Of a DNA stretch of 64,000 bases, positions 1 through 7,443 are shown in pieces. Source of the DNA: Paenalcaligenes sp052103955. Lineage in GTDB: Bacteria > Pseudomonadota > Gammaproteobacteria > Burkholderiales > Burkholderiaceae_B. The notes under the pieces were generated by a model that saw only the letters and a list, made by a program, of their open reading frames with translations, was not told the origin of the DNA and did not search any database. The position numbers and the translations under genes are program-made. Where the stretch lies: assembly GCA_052103955.1 (NCBI GenBank), contig JBQELO010000016.1, positions 18,060 through 82,059 on the forward strand, read 5' to 3'. Numbering within the stretch: position 1 is the first letter of the stretch; every line of letters starts with the position of its first letter.

Positions 1-1
1 T

Positions 2-220
2 GGTGCGGCCTTGTTAGGTTTGCGCGGCATTGTTATTAAAAGCCATGGCTCAGCAGATGCTTATGCTTATGGTTATGCGTTAGAACGGGCACGTCAGGCT
101 GTGAAAAACGGCTTGTTGGAAGGGACGACAGCAGCAATTGCACGTCTACAGTGCCATGGTGATGACAAGATGGATGAGCCAGTTATTGATGTACACTCAT
201 CTACGTTAAGTCCTCAGTAA
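2..220 (+). CDS. plsX: Phosphate acyltransferase PlsX, C-terminal part (cut by window edge)
   Basis: Only the last 72 codons are present; the reading frame enters from the left edge. The segment GLRGIVIKSHGSAD followed by an alanine-rich helix is characteristic of the PlsX C-terminus. PlsX makes acyl-phosphate from acyl-ACP for phospholipid synthesis, as a peripheral cytoplasmic membrane enzyme (family knowledge). Its position directly before fabH is the usual plsX-fabH order and supports the call. It ends 21 bases before the fabH start, so the two are probably cotranscribed. Confidence 0.9.
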   Translation, partial: GAALLGLRGIVIKSHGSADAYAYGYALERARQAVKNGLLEGTTAAIARLQCHGDDKMDEPVIDVHSSTLSPQ

Positions 221-241
221 CGTATTCAGGAATTTATGTAT

Positions 242-1216
242 ATGCCCTATGCCAAAATAGTTGGGTCAGGTAGCTATCTGCCTCCCAAGGTGGTTTCCAA
301 CGACGATTTGGCGGCCGATCTGGCTACCCGTGGCGTGGAAACATCCGACCAGTGGATACGTGAACGTACAGGTATACAGCAGCGTCACTTGGCTGAGCGG
401 GGCGTGAAAACAAGTGAGTTGGCTACATTGGCAGCAAAAGCTGCATTAGAAGATGCTGGGGTGCAAGCCTCGGAAATCGACCTGATAGTGTTGGCCACAT
501 CCACGCCTGATTTTGTATTCCCAAGCACCGCATGTCTGGTGCAAGCCAATATTAAAGCTGTGAACGCTGCTGCTTTTGATGTGCAAGCGGTGTGTAGTGG
601 CTTTGTCTATGCATTGACGACTGCCGAGGTATACATCAAGGCAGGGCGTGCAAAAAATGTATTGGTTATTGGCGCAGAAACTTTCTCTAGCATTCTGGAT
701 TGGAACGATCGCAGTACCTGCGTATTGTTCGGTGATGGTGCTGGTGCAGTAGTATTAAGCGCGAGTGAAGAGCCTGGTATCTTGGGTGCGAAATTGCATG
801 CCGACGGTACTAAAATGCCTATTTTGAGTGCAGCAGGTAATGTGTCCTACGGTGAAGTGGTAGGCGATCCATTCTTGCGTATGGATGGGCAAGCGGTCTT
901 CAAATTTGCCGTTAATGCGTTAACGCAGTCTGCGCACCAAGTGTGTGACGAGGCAGGCGTTTCGCTAGACGATATCGATTACATGATCCCACACCAAGCA
1001 AACTTGCGTATTTTGAGCTTTTTAGGCCGCAAGTTAGGTGTGCCGGATGACAAAATAGTTGTGACACTGGATAAGCATGCAAATACCTCTGCTGCCAGTG
1101 TGCCGTTGGCCTTGGATAAGGCCCGTAAAGATGGTCGCCTGGTGCCAGGCAAGCTAGCCTTGCTGCAAGGTGTGGGCGGTGGTTTTACATGGGGTTCCGT
1201 GCTGGTACGCATGTAA
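242..1216 (+). CDS. fabH: Beta-ketoacyl-ACP synthase III (FabH)
   Basis: Starts fatty acid synthesis by condensing acetyl-CoA with malonyl-ACP. The protein has 324 residues, normal for the family. The Cys-His-Asn triad is visible: Cys118 in AVCSGF, His251 in IPHQAN and Asn281 in ANTSAAS. Two in-frame ATGs lie at 236 and 242. The purine-rich AGGAA at 228-232 is only 3 bases from the first but 9 from the second, so 242 is preferred. It lies between plsX and fabD in a fatty acid synthesis operon. Confidence 0.95.
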   Translation: MPYAKIVGSGSYLPPKVVSNDDLAADLATRGVETSDQWIRERTGIQQRHLAERGVKTSELATLAAKAALEDAGVQASEIDLIVLATSTPDFVFPSTACLVQANIKAVNAAAFDVQAVCSGFVYALTTAEVYIKAGRAKNVLVIGAETFSSILDWNDRSTCVLFGDGAGAVVLSASEEPGILGAKLHADGTKMPILSAAGNVSYGEVVGDPFLRMDGQAVFKFAVNALTQSAHQVCDEAGVSLDDIDYMIPHQANLRILSFLGRKLGVPDDKIVVTLDKHANTSAASVPLALDKARKDGRLVPGKLALLQGVGGGFTWGSVLVRM

Positions 1217-1288
1217 ACCTATAATAATAAGGTGCGCGAGTGCGTAGGTGCTCGTGCAGTGAATAACTACTCTCTACGACAAACAACT

Positions 1289-2221
1289 ATGAAATTTGCT
1301 TTGGTTTTTCCTGGACAAGGTTCGCAGACTGTGGGCATGCTGGATGCGTGGCGCGATAACGCTGCGGTTCAAGCTGTGATGGCAGAAGCGGATCAAGCAT
1401 TGGGGCAGTCATTAAGCGCCTTGATAGCAGAAGGTCCTGCTGAAGATTTGAATCTGACTACCAATACTCAGCCTGCTATGCTCAGTGCCTCTCTGGCAAT
1501 GTACAAAGCATGGGTGGCAGAGGGTGGTCCAGTGCCTGCGGTAATGGCAGGTCACAGTTTGGGTGAGTACTCTGCGCTGGCCGCAGCGGGTGTGTTTGGC
1601 TTGGCTGATGCTGTACGTCTCGTACGTGTGCGCGCTAATGCTATGCAAGACGCCGTGCCCGTCGGAGTGGGTGCGATGGCCGCTATCTTAGGTTTGGATG
1701 ACGATACTGTACGTGCAGTGTGTGCCGAGGCTGGTCAATCCGAAGTGGTGGAAGCCGTTAACTTTAATGCTCCTGCTCAAGTTGTGATCGCTGGTCACAA
1801 GGCGGCTGTAGAGCGTGCGTGTGAGTTGGCTAAAGCTAAGGGCGCTAAACGTGCTTTGCTGCTGCCTGTTTCTGCGCCATTTCATTCCAGTTTGTTAGAG
1901 CCAGCGGCGAATGTGCTTGAAGGTGCATTGGCCAATGTGGTTATGCAAGCGCCAGTAGTGCCGGTGATCAACAACGTAGACGTTGAAGAACCTGCGGATG
2001 TGCAAGATATTCGCTCAGCATTGGTACGCCAAGCATGGCATGCCGTGCGTTGGGTTGAAACTATTCAGAAAATGAAAGCCATGGGTATTACCCATGTAGT
2101 GGAATGCGGTCCAGGTAAGGTGCTTGCAGGTCTGATCAAGCGTATTGATCGTGATTTGGAAGTGCTGTCTGTGAACGACCCAGATTCGCTGGCTCAAGCC
2201 ATTGCGACATTAAAAGGATAA
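1289..2221 (+). CDS. fabD: Malonyl-CoA:ACP transacylase (FabD)
   Basis: Transfers malonyl from CoA to acyl carrier protein. The protein has 310 residues and opens with the family signature MKFALVFPGQGSQ. The nucleophile is Ser90 in GHSLGEYSA, with His199 in APFHS and Arg115 as the expected malonyl-carboxylate ligand. The frame is open upstream to a GTG at 1232, but the extra 19 residues are not family-like, so the ATG at 1289 is chosen even though no good ribosome binding site precedes it. fabG starts 3 bases after the stop. Confidence 0.94.
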   Translation: MKFALVFPGQGSQTVGMLDAWRDNAAVQAVMAEADQALGQSLSALIAEGPAEDLNLTTNTQPAMLSASLAMYKAWVAEGGPVPAVMAGHSLGEYSALAAAGVFGLADAVRLVRVRANAMQDAVPVGVGAMAAILGLDDDTVRAVCAEAGQSEVVEAVNFNAPAQVVIAGHKAAVERACELAKAKGAKRALLLPVSAPFHSSLLEPAANVLEGALANVVMQAPVVPVINNVDVEEPADVQDIRSALVRQAWHAVRWVETIQKMKAMGITHVVECGPGKVLAGLIKRIDRDLEVLSVNDPDSLAQAIATLKG

Positions 2222-2224
2222 ATC

Positions 2225-2965
2225 ATGAGTGCATTGTTAGAGTCCAAAGTAGCGTTGGTTACTGGTGCGACACGTGGCTTGGGTAAAGCCATTGCAGAGC
2301 AACTGCAAGCTCAAGGTGCCATTGTGATTGGTACAGCGACCTCTGAGGCTGGTGCAAAAACCATTAGCGAAAATCTGGCTGCTGCTGGTGGCCGTGGTGT
2401 AGTGCTGGATGTGACTGATGCGCAAGCATGTGAGGCATTGATTGCTGAACTAACAGAGCAGTATGGTGGCCCGCATATTCTGGTGAATAACGCCGGTATT
2501 ACGCGTGATAACCTCACTATGCGCATGAAAGATGAAGATTACGATGTGGTGATGGACACTAACTTGAAAGCGGTGTTCCGCTTGAGTCGTGCTGTGATCA
2601 AGCCTATGGTCAAAGCGCGCTGGGGTCGCATCATCAATATCACATCGGTAGTGGGTTACTCTGGCAACGCAGGTCAAGCAAATTATGCTGCAGCTAAAGC
2701 AGGTGTGGCAGGAATGTCCCGAGCCTTGGCAAGGGAGCTTGGCAGTCGTAATATTACGGTGAATTGCGTAGCGCCAGGTTTCATTGAGACCGATATGACC
2801 AAAGTGCTGAGTGAAACACAAACTGATGCACTACGTAGCCAAATTCCTCTGGGCCGTTTAGGTGCTCCAGAAGATATTGCCCACGCTGTGAGTTTTCTTG
2901 CTAGCCCGCATGCAGCCTACATTACAGGGACTACAATCCATGTAAATGGCGGAATGTACATGTAA
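2225..2965 (+). CDS. fabG: 3-oxoacyl-ACP reductase (FabG)
   Basis: NADPH-dependent reduction of beta-ketoacyl-ACP, the first reductive step of each elongation cycle. It is a classical short-chain dehydrogenase of 246 residues. The cofactor motif TGATRGLG is at about residues 13-20 and NNAG at 88-91, with catalytic Ser141, Tyr154 and Lys158 (YAAAK). The C-terminus GTTIHVNGGMYM is typical of FabG. AAAGGA lies just upstream and the gene follows fabD with a 3-base gap. Confidence 0.95.
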   Translation: MSALLESKVALVTGATRGLGKAIAEQLQAQGAIVIGTATSEAGAKTISENLAAAGGRGVVLDVTDAQACEALIAELTEQYGGPHILVNNAGITRDNLTMRMKDEDYDVVMDTNLKAVFRLSRAVIKPMVKARWGRIINITSVVGYSGNAGQANYAAAKAGVAGMSRALARELGSRNITVNCVAPGFIETDMTKVLSETQTDALRSQIPLGRLGAPEDIAHAVSFLASPHAAYITGTTIHVNGGMYM

Positions 2966-3112
2966 AGAGCTTGGAAGTTCTCAGTTCTAAGGTAAAATTA
3001 TTTGATTTGTAAGGGGCGTGTTGGTAGATATCGAAGCTGTATTTTGATTATTCACTACTAATGCCGCCATTTTTTTGTCATAGCCTACACCCACATTTAC
3101 ATAGTGTTTGAC

Positions 3113-3118
3113 TATAAT
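3113..3118 (+). promoter_or_regulatory. Candidate -10 box for acpP
   Basis: A consensus TATAAT lies 34 bases before the acpP start in the 187-base fabG-acpP spacer. No convincing -35 is found at 16-18 bases. An internal promoter for acpP would fit the high demand for acyl carrier protein (inference). GGAGAA at 3142-3147 is the ribosome binding site. Confidence 0.45.
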
Positions 3119-3152
3119 TCGTGGGTAGCAATCCCCAAATTGGAGAATCCGC

Positions 3153-3392
3153 ATGGAAAGCATCGAACAGCGCGTCAAGAAGATAGTCGCTGAACAACTT
3201 GGCGTTAACGAAGCCGAGATCAAGAACGAATCTTCTTTTCTTGACGACCTCGGTGCCGACTCGCTCGACATGGTCGAGCTCGTGATGGCGCTCGAAGATG
3301 AATTCGAAACCGAAATCCCAGACGAAGAAGCTGAGAAAATCACGACGGTTCAGCAAGCTGTTGACTACATCAACGCTAACAGCAAGCAGTAA
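3153..3392 (+). CDS. acpP: Acyl carrier protein
   Basis: A 79-residue acidic four-helix carrier that holds growing acyl chains on a phosphopantetheine arm. The attachment site is Ser37 in LGADSLDMVELVM, an almost invariant motif. Length and acidity are normal. The GGAGAA ribosome binding site is 5 bases from the ATG. Codon use (GAA/GAG, CTC, GTC) looks biased as in a highly expressed gene. It lies between fabG and fabF; the 147-base spacer to fabF is full of hairpins and may set unequal expression of the two genes. Confidence 0.98.
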   Translation: MESIEQRVKKIVAEQLGVNEAEIKNESSFLDDLGADSLDMVELVMALEDEFETEIPDEEAEKITTVQQAVDYINANSKQ

Positions 3393-3403
3393 TTTACAAT
3401 CAA

Positions 3404-3522
3404 GGGGTGTGAGCAGATATCTGCTTGCCCCGCTAGGCGGTTTTTGGCGGACATCGCTGAGCAGTTCTGTACTGGTAACCAGCTCAGAACATCATAGATG
3501 TTCTGGCCAGACCGCTTTTTTT
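3404..3522 (+). promoter_or_regulatory. Structured acpP-fabF spacer with competing hairpins and a T-run
   Basis: The spacer holds a palindrome AGCAGATATCTGCT at 3412-3425 and a CCGC/GCGG hairpin (3430-3433/3437-3440) followed by TTTTT. A TTCTG/CAGAA stem (3465-3469/3485-3489) encloses CTGGT/ACCAG. A perfect 9-bp hairpin CAGAACATC/GATGTTCTG (3485-3493/3497-3505) competes with that stem for CAGAA. ACCGC at 3511-3515, just before seven Ts, can pair with GCGGT at 3437-3441. This looks like an attenuator or partial terminator with RNA processing sites; its function is inferred only. Confidence 0.5.
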
Positions 3523-3539
3523 GTTTTTAGGAGTCATCC

Positions 3540-4772
3540 GTGAAGCGACGTGTCGTGATTACTGGACTGGGCATTATTTCCCCGGTCGGCAACGATATTG
3601 CTACTGCATGGGATAACATCACTAACGGTCGTTCCGGTATTGGGCGCATTAGCCGTTTTGATGCATCCGAAATCAATGCTCAGATTGCTGGTGAAGTTAA
3701 GAATTTTGACGTTACCGATTACATGACTGCTAAAGAAGCCAAGCAGATGGATACCTTTATCCATTATGGTGTGGCAGCGGGTATGCAGGCATGGAAAGAC
3801 TCCGGGTTAGAGCTTAGCGAGGAAAACGCCGATCGTATCGGTATTATCGTGAGCTCCGGAATTGGTGGCTTACCCCGCATTGAAGATACACAAAAAGATT
3901 ACCTAGAGCGTGGTGCACGACGGATTTCGCCGTTCTTTGTGCCAGGTTCTTTGATTAACCTGATTTCAGGCCAGCTATCCATTATCTTGGGCGCAAAAGG
4001 TCCGAGTTATGCGGTGGTGTCGGCATGTACAACTGGTTTGCACTCCATTGGTGATGCGGCGCGTTTAATCGAATACGGCGACGCAGACGTCATGGTAGCT
4101 GGTGGTGCTGAAGCTACTGTTTCCCCATTGGGTATCGGTGGTTTTGCGGCAATGCGTGCTTTGTCTACGCGTAACGACGATCCAACCACAGCATCACGTC
4201 CTTGGGATCGTGATCGTGATGGTTTCGTGTTGGGCGAAGGTGCTGGTGTGTTGGTACTAGAAGAGTACGAGCATGCTCGTCGCCGTGGCGCACGTATTTA
4301 TGGCGAGTTTGTGGGTTATGGTATGAGTTCTGATGCTCATCACATTACTACACCCGATAAAGACGGTCCTAAACGCGGTATGTGGAATGCCTTGCGCAAT
4401 GCTGGTTTGGATGCGTCTGCAGTAGACTACGTGAACGCTCACGGTACTTCTACTCCGCTAGGCGATTTGAACGAAAGCGATGCGATTAAGCTGGCTTTTG
4501 GTGATCACGCTAAAAAACTAGTAGTGAACTCCACTAAATCCATGACTGGTCACTTGTTAGGTGCAGCAGGGGGGATTGAAGCGGTATTCACAACTTTGGC
4601 TGTGTACAACCAAATCTCTCCGCCTACGATTAATATCTTTAATCAAGATCCTGCATGTGATCTGGATTATTGCGCGAATGTGGCGCGAGATATGAAGATT
4701 GATGTTGCTTTGTCGAACTCTTTTGGTTTCGGTGGAACCAACGGTTCGATGATTGTGAAGCGTCACGCCTAA
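3540..4772 (+). CDS. fabF: Beta-ketoacyl-ACP synthase II (FabF)
   Basis: Elongating condensing enzyme of fatty acid synthesis. The 410-residue protein matches the usual FabF length. The triad is Cys163 in VSACTTG, His301 in NAHGTSTPLGD and His338 in KSMTGHLLGAAG. The start is GTG at 3540, fixed by TAGGAG at 3528-3533 and by the conserved N-terminus KRRVVITGLG. A strong terminator begins 32 bases after the stop, so this is the end of the fatty acid operon, although the terminator lies inside the next reading frame. Confidence 0.96.
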   Translation: MKRRVVITGLGIISPVGNDIATAWDNITNGRSGIGRISRFDASEINAQIAGEVKNFDVTDYMTAKEAKQMDTFIHYGVAAGMQAWKDSGLELSEENADRIGIIVSSGIGGLPRIEDTQKDYLERGARRISPFFVPGSLINLISGQLSIILGAKGPSYAVVSACTTGLHSIGDAARLIEYGDADVMVAGGAEATVSPLGIGGFAAMRALSTRNDDPTTASRPWDRDRDGFVLGEGAGVLVLEEYEHARRRGARIYGEFVGYGMSSDAHHITTPDKDGPKRGMWNALRNAGLDASAVDYVNAHGTSTPLGDLNESDAIKLAFGDHAKKLVVNSTKSMTGHLLGAAGGIEAVFTTLAVYNQISPPTINIFNQDPACDLDYCANVARDMKIDVALSNSFGFGGTNGSMIVKRHA

Positions 4773-4776
4773 CACT

Positions 4777-5268
4777 GTGCCACGGGCAACGTCGGTTCTT
4801 TCTAAAACCCGAGCTATTACACTCCAGACACCTGTCTGGGTGTGGTGCTCGGGTTTTTTGTTGTCTGTTTTTGTGTCCCTTTGTGTATTCCCTGTTGTCG
4901 CCCAGTATGCTGCGGTAGAGTATGCCGTAGTAGTAGCATTATTGGTTGCTACGTGGGGGTATGGCTATTGTTTGCTTCAAAATGATGCCCATATAGTAGA
5001 GATGGGGTGGCAGGGCGGGCAGTGGCAATTACGCTTACTGCAAGCACACCATGCAGAAATCTGTATTGGTACCCTGCAGTATGTGTGGCGAACACCGTGG
5101 TGGATAGTATTGAGTTTTTCTCTGAGTAAGTGTGATGCAAAACAAGAACGTAGCTGTTTCAGCGTTTGGCGTTCTACCTGTAATCCCGACCTATGGCGCG
5201 CTTTACAAAAACAGCTGAATCGTGACTTGCTAATAAGCCAAGTAGCGACAGCAAAGGAAGCGACATGA
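4777..5268 (+). CDS. Small membrane protein, YgfX-like
   Basis: A 163-residue protein with two predicted membrane helices (about residues 20-43 and 47-66) and a soluble C-terminal part. Its W...IVLSFSL...R...W and LWRALQKQL pattern resembles the C-terminus of E. coli YgfX, a protein linked to cell-division and cytoskeleton inhibition; the match is by eye only. It starts at GTG 4777, four bases after fabF, with no clear ribosome binding site, and its stop overlaps rpoE by ATGA. A fabF terminator (4804-4859) lies within its first 28 codons, so the true start may be later, for example TTG at 4858. Confidence 0.55.
   Translation: MPRATSVLSKTRAITLQTPVWVWCSGFLLSVFVSLCVFPVVAQYAAVEYAVVVALLVATWGYGYCLLQNDAHIVEMGWQGGQWQLRLLQAHHAEICIGTLQYVWRTPWWIVLSFSLSKCDAKQERSCFSVWRSTCNPDLWRALQKQLNRDLLISQVATAKEAT
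4804..4859 (+). terminator. Rho-independent terminator after fabF, inside the next reading frame
   Basis: Perfect 11-bp outer stem: AAAACCCGAGC at 4804-4814 pairs with GCTCGGGTTTT at 4847-4857. The interior folds further through ACAC/GTGT and CCAGACA/TGTCTGG. Six Ts run from 4854 to 4859. Strength looks high. It should separate the fab operon from the sigma-E operon. Confidence 0.85.
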
Positions 5269-5867
5269 GTGAGCGTGATGTCGATGCAGATTTAGTTAAG
5301 CGGGTACAACAAGGCGATAAACGCGCTTTTGATTTGTTGGTGCTGAAGTACCAACGTCGCATTATGCGGTTGTTGTCGCGTATGGTGCGTGATCCTGCTG
5401 AAGTGGAAGATGTGACGCAGGAAACCTTTATTAAAGCCTATAGAGCGCTAGCCCAATTTAGAGGCGAGAGCGCCTTTTATACGTGGCTTTACCGTATTGC
5501 CATTAATACGGCGCGTAACTGGCAGGCTTCGGCCAATCGTAGACCTTTGTTAATTAATCCTACAGAAAACGACGAAGGTGAAACTTTTGACCAAATTGAT
5601 AACCTAACAGACATCAGCACCCCTGAGTCTGAAATGGTAAGCAAGCAGGTTGTAGAGACGGTGAATGCAGCCATTGCAGCCTTACCTGAAGAGTTGCGCA
5701 CGGCTATTGTGTTGCGTGAGATAGAAGGTATGAGCTACGAGGACATTGCTCAAACAATGGGCTGTCCTATAGGTACGGTGCGTTCACGGATTTTCCGTGC
5801 CCGAGAGGCAATTGCTACTGAGTTGCGCCCGGTGCGGGAAGCGGGTAGTACAGATCGAGGTTGGTAG
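5265..5867 (+). CDS. rpoE: ECF sigma factor RpoE/AlgU
   Basis: Directs transcription of envelope-stress genes and is held inactive by RseA. The 200-residue protein has sigma region 2 at about residues 25-90 (DVTQETFIKAYRAL then YTWLYRIAINTARNW) and region 4 at about 130-185 (LPEELRTAIVLREIEGMSYEDIA, then IGTVRSRIFRAR). The start overlaps the preceding stop by 4 bases, suggesting coupling. It is followed by its anti-sigma factor, RseB and an HtrA protease, the standard order. I could not identify a sigma-E-type promoter upstream. Confidence 0.95.
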   Translation: MSERDVDADLVKRVQQGDKRAFDLLVLKYQRRIMRLLSRMVRDPAEVEDVTQETFIKAYRALAQFRGESAFYTWLYRIAINTARNWQASANRRPLLINPTENDEGETFDQIDNLTDISTPESEMVSKQVVETVNAAIAALPEELRTAIVLREIEGMSYEDIAQTMGCPIGTVRSRIFRAREAIATELRPVREAGSTDRGW

Positions 5868-5879
5868 AAGGAATACGTC

Positions 5880-6380
5880 ATGGTGAAGAATTCACAGTTG
5901 ATCATTACAGAAGAGACAGAAACGGCGAGTTGGGAAGCCACGGTTTCTTCTTGGGTGGACGGCGAGGGAGAGGTTCGCGCTGATGAACTGGATACGCCTT
6001 ATGGGCGCCAGATCTGGGATACCTATCACTTAATTGGTGATGTGTTGCGCAGCGAAGAGCTTGCTTTGTCACCATCCGATAAGTTTTATGCACGCCTTTC
6101 TAAGGCTATTGACGAAGAGCCCATCGTTTTTGCTCCTCAGCATAAACGCATGCGAAAGTCAGTAAGCGTAGGGCTTTCCAGTTTGGCTGCAGCGGCTGCC
6201 GTAGCGGCTGTGGCATGGGTGGCTACCCCTACCACAGGCATTTTGAGTGATACCCCTTCAGCGCCGGTATTGGCAATTGCTGCAGACGATGTCTGGTGGG
6301 ATTACCTAGACGCGCATCGTGATATGTCTGGTTTAGGACCAGTGCGCCAGGTGTCCTATGATCAAGGAGCATTGCAGTAA
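5880..6380 (+). CDS. rseA: Anti-sigma-E factor RseA/MucA
   Basis: Inner-membrane anti-sigma factor that binds RpoE in the cytoplasm and is cut under envelope stress. The 166-residue protein has an acidic N-terminal domain (WVDGEGEVRADELDTPYGRQIWDTYHLIGD pattern across residues 26-55, typical of the RseA N-domain). One membrane helix follows at about 95-117 and then a short periplasmic tail. It starts 12 bases after rpoE, and its TAA overlaps the rseB ATG (TAATG). The call rests on the N-domain pattern and on context. Confidence 0.88.
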   Translation: MVKNSQLIITEETETASWEATVSSWVDGEGEVRADELDTPYGRQIWDTYHLIGDVLRSEELALSPSDKFYARLSKAIDEEPIVFAPQHKRMRKSVSVGLSSLAAAAAVAAVAWVATPTTGILSDTPSAPVLAIAADDVWWDYLDAHRDMSGLGPVRQVSYDQGALQ

Positions 6381-7423
6381 TGGTGAGGGACTGGGTTTTT
6401 GCTGCCAGATCAGGGCGTGGAGCGCGAGGCTTTGGCGTACTACTGTGCTCAGCCGTGTTGGGGCTATCATTTTTGCCACAGGCGGCACATGCGACGTTGA
6501 TTCAGGATTCATCCACACCTGAAAGTTTCCTCTTTTTACAGGAAATTCAGCAGGCCGCTCGTGATTTAGATTACGCGGGGATAGTGACCTATACACAAGA
6601 TGGCTCTACGCAGGCCATTAACGTTGTGCATATGGTAGATGGCACGGGTGAACGTGAGCGCTTGGAGCTATTAGATGGCACGCCGCGCGAGTACTTGCGC
6701 CATAACGATGAAGTGCTGTGTCTTGTGCCCGAGCGTAAGCTGATCGTTGTAGAGAAGCGCAGACCTGATCGTTTCCCCGCTATTTTGCTTACCGCTATAG
6801 ACAATGTGCAGAACTATTACTCGGCCACTGTTATGGACGAGGTGCAGCGTATTGCCGGCCGTGAGTGCCGTGTTTATGAGCTGCTTCCTAAAGATGCATT
6901 GCGATACGGTTATCGATTTTGTGCCGATATTGCCAACTCGCTCCTGTTGCAGGCCGAGACCTTAAATGCCAATGGTGAGGTGATTAATCAAATCGCATTT
7001 GCCAATATTGCCTATGACAGTCGTATGCCTATGTCTGGCTTGGATTCAGCATTTAATACAGATGGCTGGCGTACGTTGAATGCCTACATGGAAGATGTAG
7101 ACTTGGCCTCAGAAGGCTGGGCAATTCCGTACCCTAACGGTTTTGAGCCTGTTACACAGGTAGTGCGCTCTATGCGAGCTACCCGAAAAGTAGTGCAATT
7201 GGTCATGTCTGATGGGCTGGCTGCTATTTCTGTTTTCATTGAACCAGTCAGCAATCACGGTTCGTACATGCAAGCAGATCAGGGTTCCAGCCGTGGAAGT
7301 ATGAATTTGTACCGTACGCAAGTGGCAGAGTATTGGGTCACTGCGACGGGAGAGGTTCCGTTGAGTACATTGCGCGATTTGGCAGCAAACGTGGAATATG
7401 TGCCATTTAACAAAAAAAATTGA
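6380..7423 (+). CDS. rseB: Periplasmic sigma-E regulator RseB/MucB
   Basis: Binds the periplasmic part of RseA and shields it from proteolysis; also senses lipid or LPS intermediates. The 347-residue protein has a signal peptide ending near ALAHA-like residues 35-40 (PQAAHATLI). A lipoprotein-carrier-like domain follows (residues about 50-230: DLDYAGIVTYTQDG, HMVDGTGERERLELLDG, REYLRHNDEVLCLVPE). The C-terminal domain is at about 240-345. It shares one base with the rseA stop, implying coupled translation. Confidence 0.92.
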   Translation: MVRDWVFAARSGRGARGFGVLLCSAVLGLSFLPQAAHATLIQDSSTPESFLFLQEIQQAARDLDYAGIVTYTQDGSTQAINVVHMVDGTGERERLELLDGTPREYLRHNDEVLCLVPERKLIVVEKRRPDRFPAILLTAIDNVQNYYSATVMDEVQRIAGRECRVYELLPKDALRYGYRFCADIANSLLLQAETLNANGEVINQIAFANIAYDSRMPMSGLDSAFNTDGWRTLNAYMEDVDLASEGWAIPYPNGFEPVTQVVRSMRATRKVVQLVMSDGLAAISVFIEPVSNHGSYMQADQGSSRGSMNLYRTQVAEYWVTATGEVPLSTLRDLAANVEYVPFNKKN

Positions 7424-7443
7424 CGCTCATGCTATAGGAGTTA

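Noticed and set aside
2975..2998. Possible terminator after fabG (CTTGGAA/TTCTAAG)
   Set aside because: Weak 7-bp stem with a G-T pair and no T-run; too little support.
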